In this document: piece after piece, positions 18,200 to 28,266 of the stretch
Layout of the letters: each line of letters starts with the position of its first letter
Numbering within the stretch: the first letter of the stretch is position 1
NCBI GenBank assembly: GCA_026770575.1
Contig: MU657175.1
Span: forward strand, 389,346-422,464
Length of the DNA stretch: 33,119 nucleotides
Source: Pelagophyceae sp. CCMP2097
Lineage: Eukaryota; Sar; Pelagophyceae
Direction: 5' to 3'
Program-made: the position numbers and the translations under genes
Notes under the pieces: generated by a model
The model's database searches: none
The model's input: only the letters and a program-made list of their open reading frames with translations
What the model was told of the DNA's origin: nothing

Positions 18200-20033
18200 T
18201 CACAAGGAGACGTGCCCACCCGGAGGCGCCTTCCTCTGCTTCTTGGCCGCGCGCTCGGGTTTCCAGCCGCCGTCGTCGCCCTGCGAAGGCGCAGAGCTCT
18301 CCTCGTCGGACTCGCTGCCGGATTCCGCGTCGGACTCTGAATTGCCGTCGTTTGCGGCGAGGGTGTCGGCGGCGTTGCCGTCTGCGAGCCTCGACTCTTC
18401 AACGAGCAGAGACTCTTCAACTTCATCAAACTCCAAGTCCTCAACGTCCCCGTCCAGCTCCCCGACGTCGAAGCGCACTCTAAACAAAGCGACGGGCTCG
18501 GCGCCTCCCGGCGGGATAAAATCCGACGCGTCTGCGTCGAGCCACGCGATGACCCCGCCGTACGAAAATTCATCCCTTCTCCCTTCAGAGTGCGACCGCA
18601 CGATGCGCATCCCGATGTACTCGCTGCCCTCCAGTTCCCACTCGTCGAGGTCGGGCAGGCCTTTGCGGAGCACAACGAGGTCGACGGGCGGAAGCTCTTT
18701 CACCGATAAAACTGACGGCGGCCTCTTGCGATTCTTCGGCGCCGGTTGCTTGCCGAGGAAGTCGCGCGTGCCGCCGATGCTGACGTCGCGCAGTTCCCAT
18801 CGCATGACAACCTCGGACGGCCCTCTCGGGGAATTGATGAAGACGCCCGGCCACGTCTTCCGCAGCCTTCGAATGTTAAACGCCTCGCTCGCGTCCGTCC
18901 GCACGTCCACCGCCCCGCCGACGTTGGTGTAGTGTAAAGCGTACATGATGAGGCGGCAGCACCGCGCCACGACGCCATACTTTTGGAGATGGAAAGCGGT
19001 AAACATGTAATCTTCTTTCAAAGTCATCTCTTCATCAAACCGCGGCGATCCCTCGCCACCGTTCTGCACGACGATAAAGTCGCCGACGATGAAGTGCGCC
19101 GTCTTGACGGAGGAGGAGGACATGGCCTGGCCCGTGTTGGGAGTGGGGTACACACCTAAATAGATGGGGAGAACCTGACGGGCGAACCCAAAGTCTCCCG
19201 CATCCTCGAGACGGACCTCCGAGCTTTGCGCCGGCTCGCCTGGATAGCGAGTCGATGAGCTGGGCCGCGCCGAGGAGAGAGAGCGGCCGCACCTGCGTAT
19301 CTCGTCGTACGAAGAAGAACAAAGGAAGGCTCTCCGCTCGTTTTCGCCCGTCGCACCGTGGCTTTCTTGGCGATGGCGTTGGCTTCGGTCAAGCTGCCGG
19401 GTTTCTCCCAACCGTTGTCGTCGGGGCCACCGTTTTCACAAAGCCACTCCCTTTTCGCGTCGATAAAGTTCACGCCTTCGACATCGTCCGAGAGCTGGAC
19501 GCAGACCTTGCCGAGGGAAGCGGCGCGGTCCAGAGCCGCGTTGCGAGACGCGCACAGGCCTAAACAAGCCTGCTAAGTCAGGAATCCCGAAAAGTCTCCC
19601 GCTCCTTCAGACAGCCCCGCGCGACGCACCGCCGCCTTCGAATACGTCCGTGGCGCCCGCCGCGCGGTACGCTTTCGCCTCGCCGGCGCCGACGAACCTA
19701 CGGGAAGGCGCGTGCAGAGCAGCGAGGCAACAGTTGCATTCGACGTCGTGCGAGGCACCGAACACGCACCACGTGACGCCCTGGGCGTTTTTCAGCTGCG
19801 CCTCCATGGCCTCGACGTTGGAGGGCCTGTTTCCTTGCGTCGCGCGGGCGCGGCAAAGGCGCTAGGGGGATGTGAAGCAAGGGAGGAGCGCACCTTCCTT
19901 TCGAAATGACGCAAAACAGAAACTCGGCGGCTTCGCGCGGCGCGAACTCGAGAACGTCGCGCGTGCCGCAGCAGAGCTTGCGGACGATGCCGTCGCCATC
20001 GGAGACGTCGCGATCGCCCTTGGGGAGCCGCAT
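18200..20033 (-). CDS. TET-associated-glycosyltransferase-like protein with Tudor-like tail
   Basis: Five exons: 20033-19894, 19826-19630, 19559-19357, 19292-19217, 19155-18200; 523 residues; all junctions GT-AG and phase-consistent. Residues ~40-335 carry, in order, VISKGRPSNVEAM, GVTWCVFG, YRAAGATDVFEGGG, SRNAALDRAASLGKVCVQLSDD, AGAKLGG-VYPTPN, FIVGDFIVV, RFDEEMTLKEDYMFTAFHL and LHYTNVGGAVDVR. From memory this matches the TAGT (TET-associated glycosyltransferase) family: GT-A fold, SDD acting as the DxD metal/sugar-nucleotide site, proposed to glycosylate hydroxymethyl bases made by TET/JBP dioxygenases. Residues ~385-450 (YIGMRIVRS, YGGVIAWLDAD, FRVRFDVGELDGDVEDL) look like a Tudor/PWWP-type chromatin reader, followed by an acidic Ser/Asp tail and a basic end. 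It would act in the nucleus on DNA. No TET gene is in the window. Family name is from recall, not a search. Confidence 0.75.
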
Positions 20034-20265
20034 CCCTCGCCTCGGACTGCTCGAAGCCTACACCTTTGCACGTCCCGCACGCTCCAAGGCTCGCCAGGCG
20101 AGGGAGGCTCGTGTGGGACCGCACCTCTGGCGCGCGCGCGGAGTCTGGTCTTCGCGAACGTTCGAGCTTTTTGAATAACAATCGCCGAAAGCAACCCTCA
20201 GTCTGAAGCACACCACACCAAACGTTCAAACGGCTTACGTACGCGCGCGCGCCTCCGACAAAAGG
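20034..20265. promoter_or_regulatory. Divergent promoter region, TAGT-like / acidic protein
   Basis: 232 bp between divergent ATGs. An acceptor-like GTGTAG upstream of 20033 and an open frame beyond it leave room for an extra 5' exon of the minus-strand gene, but no upstream in-frame ATG was found. ACGTACGCGCGCGCGC, a CpG-rich alternating stretch, lies at about 20238. Confidence 0.4.
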
Positions 20266-20909
20266 ATGAGCAGCAAGGCGAAACGCGCGGACGACGAGGA
20301 GAGCGAGGAGGACGACGACTTTGACGGAGAGAACTCGGTGCGTCTCTAAGTCGCCGTTGCCTGCGAGGCGGAAACAGCCGGCGACTCGCCGACTGCGCCC
20401 CCCGTGCCCACCGGCGGCCCGCGCCGCGAGAGAATACGCTTCGCCGCCCTCCGCGGAGTCGCAGCACGCCTCTGCCAACTGCGTGCTTGTGACCCATCTG
20501 ACCTCGCTCCTCGCTAGGACGGCGACGGCGACGACGACGGCGAGGGCAAGGCCGGCAGCGGCAGCGGCAGCGACGACGGCAGCAGCGACGACGACGACGA
20601 CGACGAGAGCGACGACGACGGCGCCAAGAGGAAGCGGAAAAAGAATGACGACGAAAGTGAAGACGGTACGTTTCGTCGTGCTGCTTCGTGGCGCGCCGTT
20701 GCAGATTTCACGCTTGCGCGCCTCTAGGCAACCTCATCCCCGTCGACGACTCGGAGCTGAAGAACCTGGACTCAGCGCAGGTTATTCCGCGTGCCAAGCG
20801 CCGCGCCGCGCTGGCGTCGGGCCTGGTCGCCAAAGCATCGGCGAAGAAACCGACCAAGGTGAACAAGCAGGGCAAGGACGACGACGACGAGGCCGAGTTC
20901 GAGTTTTAG
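20266..20909 (+). CDS. Small acidic, nuclear-type protein of unknown function
   Basis: Three exons: 20266-20337, 20518-20665, 20728-20909; 133 residues, phases 0 and 1 consistent, GT-AG introns of 180 and 62 bp. The N-terminus (MSSKAKRADDEESEEDDDFD) and the whole second exon are Asp/Ser/Gly-rich and acidic, ending in a basic KRKRKK cluster that could be a nuclear localisation signal. The last exon is ordered-looking: GNLIPVDDSELKNLDS, QVIPRAKRRAALASGL, a Lys-rich stretch and the acidic end DDDDEAEFEF. Acidic-then-basic layouts are common in histone chaperones and transcription or ribosome-assembly factors, but no family is recognised and no function is assigned. Confidence 0.8.
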
Positions 20910-21061
20910 GACTGTTTTTAAAACGACTGAAGCGCAGAGGACTTGGCCCACATCGTTTCCACGTGGTCCTGCTGCGCGGCGGTCCGTGGCGTTTCAACTC
21001 GAGGGCCTTGCCGAGCCCCGAGTGCGACGGCGCCAATGTTCAAGGGTATTCGAATAATAGT

Positions 21062-22280
21062 TTACACAAGACGGTCCGTCGAGGGCTCCTTGAGTCCGTC
21101 GAGGGCTCCTTTTGAGAGGCTTTTCGCCTCGGAAGAGACTCTTGGATCGCTGCCTCGTCTATGCTCGGACCGGCAGGGAGACCCGCGCGCGCGTGCGGAT
21201 TGACCGAGTCGGCGGAGGCCGGAGGACCTCGTCGATGTCGTTCCGCGGCCTCGGCGACACTCTGTGCGCCTCCATCGCGGCGCTGTGGCCTCAGCGTGCC
21301 CCTCGGCTGCGGCGCGCGTGCGCAGCGCCTCGTCGAGGTCCTGCGGCACGCATTCGCCGTTTGCGTAACACACGCCGAAGTTGTAGAGCGCGTTCGCGTC
21401 GCCCTGCGCCGCGGCGAGGCGCAACCACCGCACGGCTTCGTCATGCGACTGCGCCACGCCCTTGCCTGCGAAGAACATTTCGCCGATGAAGAATTGCGCG
21501 AGAGGATATCCCTGCTCGGCCGCACGCCGGTACCACAGCGCGGCGGCCTTGTCGTCAATCTTGACGCCTTCGCCTCTCTCGTAACTTACCCCCAATTCAG
21601 TCTGAGCTAATGCACTTCCTTGCAAAGCCGCGAGCTCGAGCAACTGGAACGCCCGCTTGGGACTCTGCTTGAGACCCATGCCACCATGACTATAAATCTG
21701 GCCGAGCGCGAACTGCGCCTCGGCGTTGCCCTTGTCCACGTGCTTCTGCAGCCTGCGCAAATTCTCGGCGTCTGACTTGGCGATTGGTGCTCGGCAGAGC
21801 GGGCACCGCGTGTCATACTCGGTGCACTTGTCTCCGCATTCCGTGCAAGTTTTCTTGCAGCAGCACGAGTAGAATCTTTGTCCGGCACCTTTGATCGGAA
21901 GCAGGTCCAGGCAGATGGCGCAAGTGCCGCGCAACCTGGGGCTCAGGAGCCTAAGAATTGCCGTTCAGCGCGTTGGTCTTGACCACAGCCGTCGTGTGCG
22001 TCGGAACAGCCGATAAGCGCGCCTTGAAGCCGTCCGCCGGCGCGACGTCCGCGACGATGGCCGGCTCATCCTTGATCTTCAGATTCGCAGGCATCAGCTC
22101 GTCGAGGAGACGGTCCTGGAACGCGACTGCGAGTTCCTTGCACGCCGAGCTGTGCCCTCGTTTCCAGTCTACTAGCTGGCACGCCTTCGAGCAATAATGC
22201 CGCGATTTGCACTTGGTGCAGTGCTTGCCGTCCAACGGGCTTGACGCAGCAGGGCGGCGCGGCTGCGGCGGGCGCGGCCA
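21062..22280 (-). pseudogene. MYND-RING-Sel1 gene, probably frameshifted
   Basis: Reading from ATG at 22280: MAAPAAAAPPCCVKPV, then in a different frame LDGKHCTKCKSRHYCSKACQ with DWKRGH (second half of a MYND finger), LMPANLKIKDEPAIVADVAP, then a stop after NALNGNS. In a third frame starting near 21950 come a RING-type finger CAICLDLLPIKGAG...CPLCRAP and about five Sel1 repeats (AEAQFALGQIYSHGGMG, AAEQGYPLAQFFIGEMFF, AAAQGDANALYNFGVCYA). This MYND-RING-Sel1 order is, from memory, a large family in Aureococcus-type algae with one continuous frame. Here two frame changes lack phase-compatible introns, the first Cys pair of the MYND finger is short (CC), the last Sel1 unit has lost about three residues, and the tail is not family-like. 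These suggest a decaying copy; unrecognised introns or sequence errors are the alternative. Genes of this kind may act as adaptors in ubiquitin or transcription complexes. Confidence 0.55.
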
Positions 22281-22439
22281 TCGAGCTCTGGCTCGCCGCC
22301 CGAATATGACCGCGCGCGCGCGTGGGCCCAGTCGATCGTGGAGAGTGACCTTGTGAGAGGAAACCCGAAAGGAATCCCCGTTGGTCGCAGTTGGCGATTG
22401 GGCTCGACCGGATCGTCGGCGACCTGCGCCTCCTGGAGC

Positions 22440-23894
22440 ATGTACGCGCCGTCGCTGTTCGCGTCTCCGGCGCTGGGCGCGCGCGAGCGGTCGGCGTCCG
22501 CGGGGGGGGACTCTTACCAGGGGACTCCCTTCGACTCGCAAAGGCGCAGGTGTGTCCCACCTTCATCACCCATCGCACCGGAGAGAAGCGCCCTCCTTTG
22601 CGTCCCGCGTCCACGGTGCTCCTAGGAACGGCGGCGCGCGCGACTCTGGCGGCGTCGGTGCGTTTTTTGGAGCGACAGCTTTGAGTTTCGGGCGCCTCGC
22701 CTTTGCGCGCGTCGCTCATTGCTGCCTTAGGCGCAGAGGTGAGCGCGCACCGCGGCGGTGGCCGCGGCGATTCTTCGGCGATGCGGCAGCCGTTTTCGCC
22801 GCGCTTCGATGTGCCCGAACCGGACGAGTGCGTGAACCAAACGCAAGTGGGGTTAGCGTCCCGGGCCCAAGCTTGCAAGTGTCCGCCACTACGCTTACCC
22901 AGGCACGCTCGTTCGAACGCGGCGCCGCCGACGGCGTCGCTGCTCACGATGGGGTCATCGCCCTGGGCCGCGTCGGCTTCAAAGCGGCTGGCGTGCAGCC
23001 CGACGGATTCGCCGAGATTCGCCCCGATGGAGCTTTCTTCTCCTATGTCCGGCGGCAAGGACATGCGGTCGCCGCGCAACGACGCGCAGTCGTCGCTGGC
23101 GACGTCGTCGTTTGAGCAGCGCGCAGAGGCGTGGATCGTCGTCTTCGGGTTTCCCGCCACGGCAGAGCTCGAGGTGAGCGTGTGGGGTTTTAAAACCTTG
23201 TTACCCTTGCCTGGACCGTTCCACCCTGCGACCCTTGTCTTGGCCATTCCAATCCCGGGCCCTCGCACCGCCACGCCACAATAGGTGCTGCGCAAGCTCG
23301 CTGCTTTTGGCGATGTGGTGGAGCACGTTGGCGGGCGCGGTAACTGGGCCTTTGTCCGTTTCGGCACGCGGTGGCAGGCCGAAAAGGCTTTGGCACACTC
23401 CGCCATCTGGCTCGACAGCGGTGCGTGGAAGCCTTCGCAGGGACAGACATGACATGACGCTTTGCTGATTAGACTCGACTGTCCTCGTTGGCGCTCTGCG
23501 CCTGACGGCGGACGTGGCGCAACGGTTCGGCTTCGACGTCGGAGAGGACGGTTCCTGCGGCGGCGCAGCCGTCCAGGCGCAAGGGTGGCCGGGGGCACAG
23601 AAGATGCGCGGGTGAGCCGCGTGGATGTTCCAAAGGGACGTCGCGGCAAAGCCTCGCACGCCTGCCTTCTTAGCGTCGACTCTGCCGCGGCGCCGGCGCA
23701 CCGCGACGTTGTGCGCGGCGCGTCCAACGTCGTCGACGTCCAGCCGCGCGTCGCCGTCGCCGCGTGAGGCCCGACGCGCCCGAAAAGCGCCGCGAGAAGA
23801 CGGTGCTTTTAGGTCCCGTGCGGCACCGTCGGCGGCGGCCGTGCGCGCGCGCGGCCTCTGCGCGCGCCTCGCATCGTACCTCTTCTCCTGCTGA
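22440..23894 (+). CDS. NUP35: Nucleoporin of the Nup35/Nup53 (MPPN) family
   Basis: Five exons: 22440-22545 (end uncertain), 22731-23173, 23285-23420, 23473-23611, 23813-23894; about 301 residues, typical for the family. The N-terminal half is disordered and Ser/Pro-rich (MYAPSLFASPALGAR, SYQGTPFDS). The atypical RRM spans three exons: EAWIVVFGFPATAELE, VLRKLAAFGDVVEHVGGRGNWAFVRF, WQAEKALAHSAIWLDS, STVLVGALRLTADVAQRFGF. The protein ends in GLCARLASYLFSC, matching the C-terminal amphipathic helix by which Nup53/35 binds the nuclear membrane. It is a linker of the inner ring of the nuclear pore. Exon 1 must join in phase 1; a GC donor at 22546 (GCAGGT) does this and is flanked by an 8-bp duplication, while a GTGTCC donor at 22552 is an alternative. 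It diverges from the MYND-RING-Sel1 locus across 159 bp. Confidence 0.85.
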
Positions 23895-24337
23895 GCCCCG
23901 CATCGCAGGGCGGCTCCCGCTGCGGCGCCGCGGGAGCGCGGTGGAAGTCGCCCGATGGACGGGCGCCTTCGCTCGCGACCGCGCCTTCGCTCGCGACCGC
24001 GCAAGATCCAAGAGGCAGACGCTGCCGACGGCAGACGGCGCCAACGGCAGACGGCAGCCTCTGCCGACCTGGCAGAGGCTCCCGACGGCCAAGCGTCCGC
24101 GGGGCGTGCGCGCGCGATACATAACAATGCCTTCACGCCCATCAATGCAACCATCGCCGGGGCTCCCGGAGCACTCGGAGCGGCCGCCGGAGCCATAGGA
24201 TGTCCTCGGAGCGAGCTGCAGTGCGAGGGTTGAGGGGCACGTCGCGCCTTGGAAAACGCGCTGGAAAATGCCGTATCGCTGAAGTTAAAGAAATTCTCGC
24301 GGCCCGCGGCGTCGTCGGACCCCGTCGCCTTTGCGCC
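23895..24337. other. Spacer between NUP35 and the GOST gene
   Basis: 443 bp. It contains short direct repeats (TTCGCTCGCGACCGCGCC about 23970 and 23986; GGCAGACGG-type words near 24020-24060) and a plus-strand frame running on from upstream, with no recognised domain. It should hold the NUP35 3' end and the promoter of the next gene. Confidence 0.4.
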
Positions 24338-26365
24338 ATGCGGGCGCGCGCACTGCGATGGCACTATCTGCTGGCGGTGTGCGGGGCGTACAAGTGGGAC
24401 ATTCGGCAAATGTACACCGAGGACAAAATGTCCTTTTCCGAAATGTACGTTTGCTGCTTTGCGGTGGCCAAGATGATTCACGGTGCTGCGCAGGTTCATG
24501 TACGGCCAGAACAGCGGGCCGTGGCCGTTTACGGCCGGCGATTCTTATATCCAGATCCACCTCGTGCGACGCAGCGTTGGACCGCGAGACAAACGCGAGA
24601 CTGAGGCGAGACTAACGCGCGAGACCGACGCGCGAGAGACCGCGAGAGCGCAACAGACCGCGAGAGCACGAGACGAGCCTCGTCGCTGAGAGGCGCTCCG
24701 CGGCGGCGCTTTGTGGCCTGAGACGAAGCTCCGTCGAACAAACGGAACCGTAGGCCGGCGTCGTCTACGGAGCCAAAGGCCCCGCCAACCTGACCGTCGC
24801 GTCGTTCACGACGCCGGACCAAGTCTCGTTGAATGACGTGGACTTGTGCACGGACCGACTGCCGGCGGGGGCGACTCGTTTACAAAAGAAGGACTTCGTG
24901 TTGAATGCACCGCACGACGAGACGGTGGCGCCGACTTCAATGGACTTTACCGACGACGTTGAGGAGCCCAAAGGCGCGTTTAAAGCCCGGTTTGCGGTGA
25001 AAGAAGCGGGACTGCAGTACGTGGTATTTCAATTATGCGAAGCCTTTGACACCGTGTACTTAAATGGAGGCATCACCTTCCGAAATCCGTACGGTTACCT
25101 CCCGGGCATGTACTTTGGGTTCCTGCCTTTTGAAGGCGCCAGGGCTTTCTTGTTCCTCATTTTTCAGGTGGGCTACATCGTACTCTTGATCCTCCACCGC
25201 GACCGTTTATTACCGCTGCACGGCGCCATCCTGGCAGTCTCCCTACTCGCTTCAGCAGAGGCGGTGACGTGGTTCGCCGCCTACCTGTCTTTGAACGTCA
25301 CTGGGGAGCCCTTGTGCTGCCCGTTCGCGCCGCACGTCGTCGCTGCAATGTCACTGGAAATGCTCCGCAGAACCGCCTCGAGAGTTTTACTCCTAGTCGT
25401 CTCTTTGGGGTTCGGCCTCGTCCGGCCCAGTCTGTCGATCAAGGAGACTTTGGGGGTGTCGTCGCTGACGTTATGCTATCTTTCGAGCTCCATCTTCGTG
25501 ACGGTACACAAGATCCGAGAAGCGAGCGACCTCTCCACGGCGGTGCGCACCCCTGCGCCCTTGTAAATCCCACGCGGTGCCTAGGGCGGCTCGTCGATGG
25601 CGCTGGACCTGCCCGTGCTCTTCTTCGATTTGTGCTTCCTCGTACGTGCTCCGACTGGGGACCTCTCCTCGTCTTCAAGCCCCGTCCGATAGGTCTGGAT
25701 CTACATGGCCCTGGTCTCGATGACGGACGTGCTGCACAGCACGGGGCAGACGTTTGTTGCGGCGTCTCAACACACCTCGTCTGAATATGTGTAGGGGCCC
25801 ACAACTAATCCGTTGAACGGATCGTTTTGTGGTGTGTTTTTACAAAAAGGTGGAAGTGGGGCCCCATTCGACGTGGAACCGGGGTCCTCCAACACCAATT
25901 CGCCCATGCCTCGAGGCCCCTTTGGCCTCCAATGCCCCGGATGCAGGTACAAGCTGGAGATGTACTCGAATTTGGCTTACGTGATCGCGGCTTTTGTCTG
26001 CCTCGTCACCATTTTCTCACTCTTCATCTTCCTCAGCAAGACGGGCGCCTTCCAGTGGCCATGGCAGCTCTACTGGGCCCAGACCGTGCCGCTGGAGATC
26101 CTGAACTTGGTGAGTGACGCCGGAATGCAAAGGCCCTTTTTCGAAACCTTTTTTCGAAAACGTGGCATCTTTCGAATACGTGGCATCGACCTAGGTCATC
26201 ATCGCCGCCGTCTGCGTCATCTGGCGCCCTACGGAGCGTTCCAAGCTTATGGCGCAGATGCAGCAGCTGAGCACGAGTGATGAGGCTTTCGACGAGGACG
26301 GCCTCGAGATGGCCGAGCAAGCGGAAAATGGTGCAGACGAAGACGACGACGGCCACCACGACTGA
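24338..26365 (+). CDS. GOLD-domain seven-transmembrane protein (GOST, GPR107/TMEM87-like)
   Basis: Seven exons: 24338-24444, 24494-24563, 24754-25542, 25585-25641, 25693-25751, 25947-26109, 26195-26365; 471 residues, every junction GT-AG and in phase. ATG at 24338 starts a short hydrophobic leader (RWHYLLAVCGAY). The lumenal part (FMYGQNSGPWPFTAGDSYIQ, AGVVYGAKGPANLTV) fits the GOLD-like domain. The membrane region follows the Lung_7-TM_R pattern: PYGYLPGMYFGFLPFEGARA, then a TM, LLPLHGAILAVSLLASAEAV, WFAAYLSLNVTG, LRRTASRVLLLVVSLGFGLV, DLPVLFFDLCFL, VWIYMALVSMTDVL, EMYSNLAYVIAAFVCLV, YWAQTVPLEILNLVIIAAVCV, and an acidic cytoplasmic tail ending EDDDGHHD. GOST proteins sit in the Golgi/endosome and are implicated in membrane trafficking; they are not shown to be classical G-protein receptors. 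Intron 2 (24564-24753) contains GCGAGAC-type repeats. Confidence 0.88.
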
Positions 26366-26976
26366 ACCCGGCGCCACGCGGCGGCTGCATACCGGGCGGA
26401 TGCCTCTGGGCGGTGCCGCCAAAGGCGCCCGTTCAAGGTGCCTTGTAAATTCTCTCAACATTGGAAGAATTCCACTCTCGGCACGTTTGCAGTGCCTGCG
26501 GGCGCTCCGACGCGGGGCAAGTCGAAGTGAGCCCGATGGTCTCAGTCTTCTTCGGCATGTCTTCTTCGGCCCTCTGTCTTCTTCTTCTCTTTCTAATAAA
26601 CCTTACCGCCTCACGGACTGACCCTGTAATTTTTGGAGACGACGGGTGTCTTCTCTCAGGCTTTCTAATTACTGACTACAATTGTAGAGCAGGCAGCGCG
26701 GGCATTCGCTTCTGTGAGACTTCTTCAAGCCGGGCGCCCGCAAGAGCACGAAGCGGGCACTCTCCCGTCGTCGGTCAAGATGCCGCTGGAAGCGCCGCGA
26801 GGGACGACTTGCAACGGTATTTCCTTACGATGCAGACTTGTCAGACGTTCGACCGTTCGACCGACGAGCGCGGCTCGACCGCGGCTCGGAGCGGCAGCCG
26901 GCGCACGAGCGAGGGGCGCTGTCCGCAAGGGGGCGGCGTTCGTCTTGGAGCGGAGCAGCGTTTGAACGGGTTCAAG
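26366..26976. other. Convergent 3' spacer, GOST / SCO1
   Basis: 611 bp between the stops of two convergent genes. An AATAAA at 26595-26600 follows a long CT-rich tract and could serve the plus-strand gene. A plus-strand open frame (26461-27042) starts at a non-ATG codon, includes a hydrophobic stretch (ALCLLLLFLINL) and runs into the SCO1 last exon; it is more likely untranslated sequence than a gene. Confidence 0.4.
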
Positions 26977-28266
26977 CTACGGGTTTTTCAGACTCTCAGC
27001 GTAATGCTCGCAGATGCGGTCCACGACCTACGCGACAAGTGAGGCGACGAGGCGGATGGGGTGCTCCGACGGCGGAAGAGGGCCTTTCGAGGGTCCCGGG
27101 ATAGGGCCCCGTCGAGGCCTCCGGGTCGAGCAAACCAGTCTCGGCCTCTGGTCTCTTCAAGCCCGGTCTGTTTCCGCGTCTCCGCCGCCAAAGACGCTGC
27201 TTTCGCGCCTCGGTCTGAGGGGTCGACTGAGTGAAAAAGTCCAAAAACTTGCCCTTGCCGTCTGTCAAGTACAGCACAATCGAATGGTCCAGCAGGTAGT
27301 CCTCGTCGTCGCCCGCCGCCTTTGAAGAGTAGACTCTGTACGCTTTGGCGGCCTTTCTCGCCTGCTCGGGGGCCCCGACGAGGAAGTCGACTCGAGAGTC
27401 GAAATCTTTGGCGTAGGCTTCGAGCTGGCCGACCGTATCACCTACGTGAATCGTGTCAAAGGCCTTTGGACGATGACCGCTTGCCTGTGCAAGGCCGATG
27501 ACCCGCCGCGCATCTAAACTCACGGTTGCCGTCGATGGAGATGAAGATGGGTGCGAGTTTTGGGGCCTTGGACCCGCGCTGCGCGAGCCGAGTTGTGATC
27601 TCTCCCATTTTAACAAGCTCGGCCGGGCAAATGTCCGGGCACTTCGTGAAGCCAAAGTACATGAGCGTGAACTGGCCTAGAGCGAGATTCGGGCCGCGCC
27701 GCACGCTATACCCCCAGCATAGAATCCTCAAGAGACCGCACCGTGGTACGTCGCGTCGGTGACCGGGATGCCACTCTTCGCGTCCACCTAACACGCGGTC
27801 CGCCAACAAAAATTCCGGCGTGGGCGTCCGTGTGAGAGTGCGACGCGTCGGAGTGCCACCCACCAGCGTCCACTTGCCGCCTACGCTTCCAAAGTCACTG
27901 CAGCCCCCGCTCCGTCGGTCGCACCGAGCTTGGGCGTGCCCGTCGTGGTCTGTTTTGTGGAGACCATGGTTTGGCGTTCGAGCTTTTCGTAGTTGTAATA
28001 AGCAGCCGCGCTAAGGATGTCACACGCTAAGGATTCGATGCAGTCACGGACGCCCGCGACGACAGAGGCCGCGGCGGGCGCTCGCGGGCCCGCCACACGC
28101 AAGCTTACCCGAGTCCGACGACGCCGGCTCCGGCGAGGCCCTTCCAGCTCACGGGTCCGGCCATCTTCGGACCGCTCGACTGCTTCGGCCCGCCGGCGCA
28201 GCCGCGCGCGGCCGACTTCGCCACCGCTGGGCGACGCACAACGCCGGCGGCACGGCGGAGGAACAT
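26977..28266 (-). CDS. SCO1: SCO1-type mitochondrial copper chaperone for cytochrome oxidase
   Basis: Seven exons: 28266-28109, 28010-27925, 27880-27864 (17-nt microexon), 27787-27742, 27676-27524, 27441-27209, 27027-26977; 247 residues, the family's normal size. The N-terminus MFLRRAAGVVRRPAVAKSAA is a mitochondrial presequence; GPVSWKGLAGAGVVGLG begins the single membrane anchor, followed by AAYYNYEKLE. The thioredoxin-like domain has GKWTLVDAKSGIPVTDATYH, GQFTLMYFGFTKCPDICPAEL (copper-binding CxxxC), PIFISIDGNRDTVGQLEAY, KAYRVYSS, and LLDHSIVLYLTDGKGKFLDFF with the copper-binding His. It ends VVDRICEHYAESLKNP. SCO1 delivers copper to the CuA site of COX2 in the inner membrane. The last intron (27028-27208) needs a GC donor (GAG/GCGCGA): no phase-compatible GT is present. 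Confidence 0.92.

Noticed and set aside
22066..23727. 553-codon minus frame opposite NUP35
   Set aside because: No domain over most of its length; the plus strand encodes a spliced RRM_NUP35. Only its last ~16 codons (MAAPAAAAPPCC...) are used, for the MYND locus.
23201..24499. 432-codon minus frame between NUP35 and the GOST gene
   Set aside because: Shadow frame; the same DNA carries consistent plus-strand exons of two recognised families.
26461..27042. 193-codon plus frame with a hydrophobic stretch after the GOST gene
   Set aside because: Non-ATG start, overlaps SCO1's last exon antisense, no domain, and lies where the GOST 3' untranslated region is expected.
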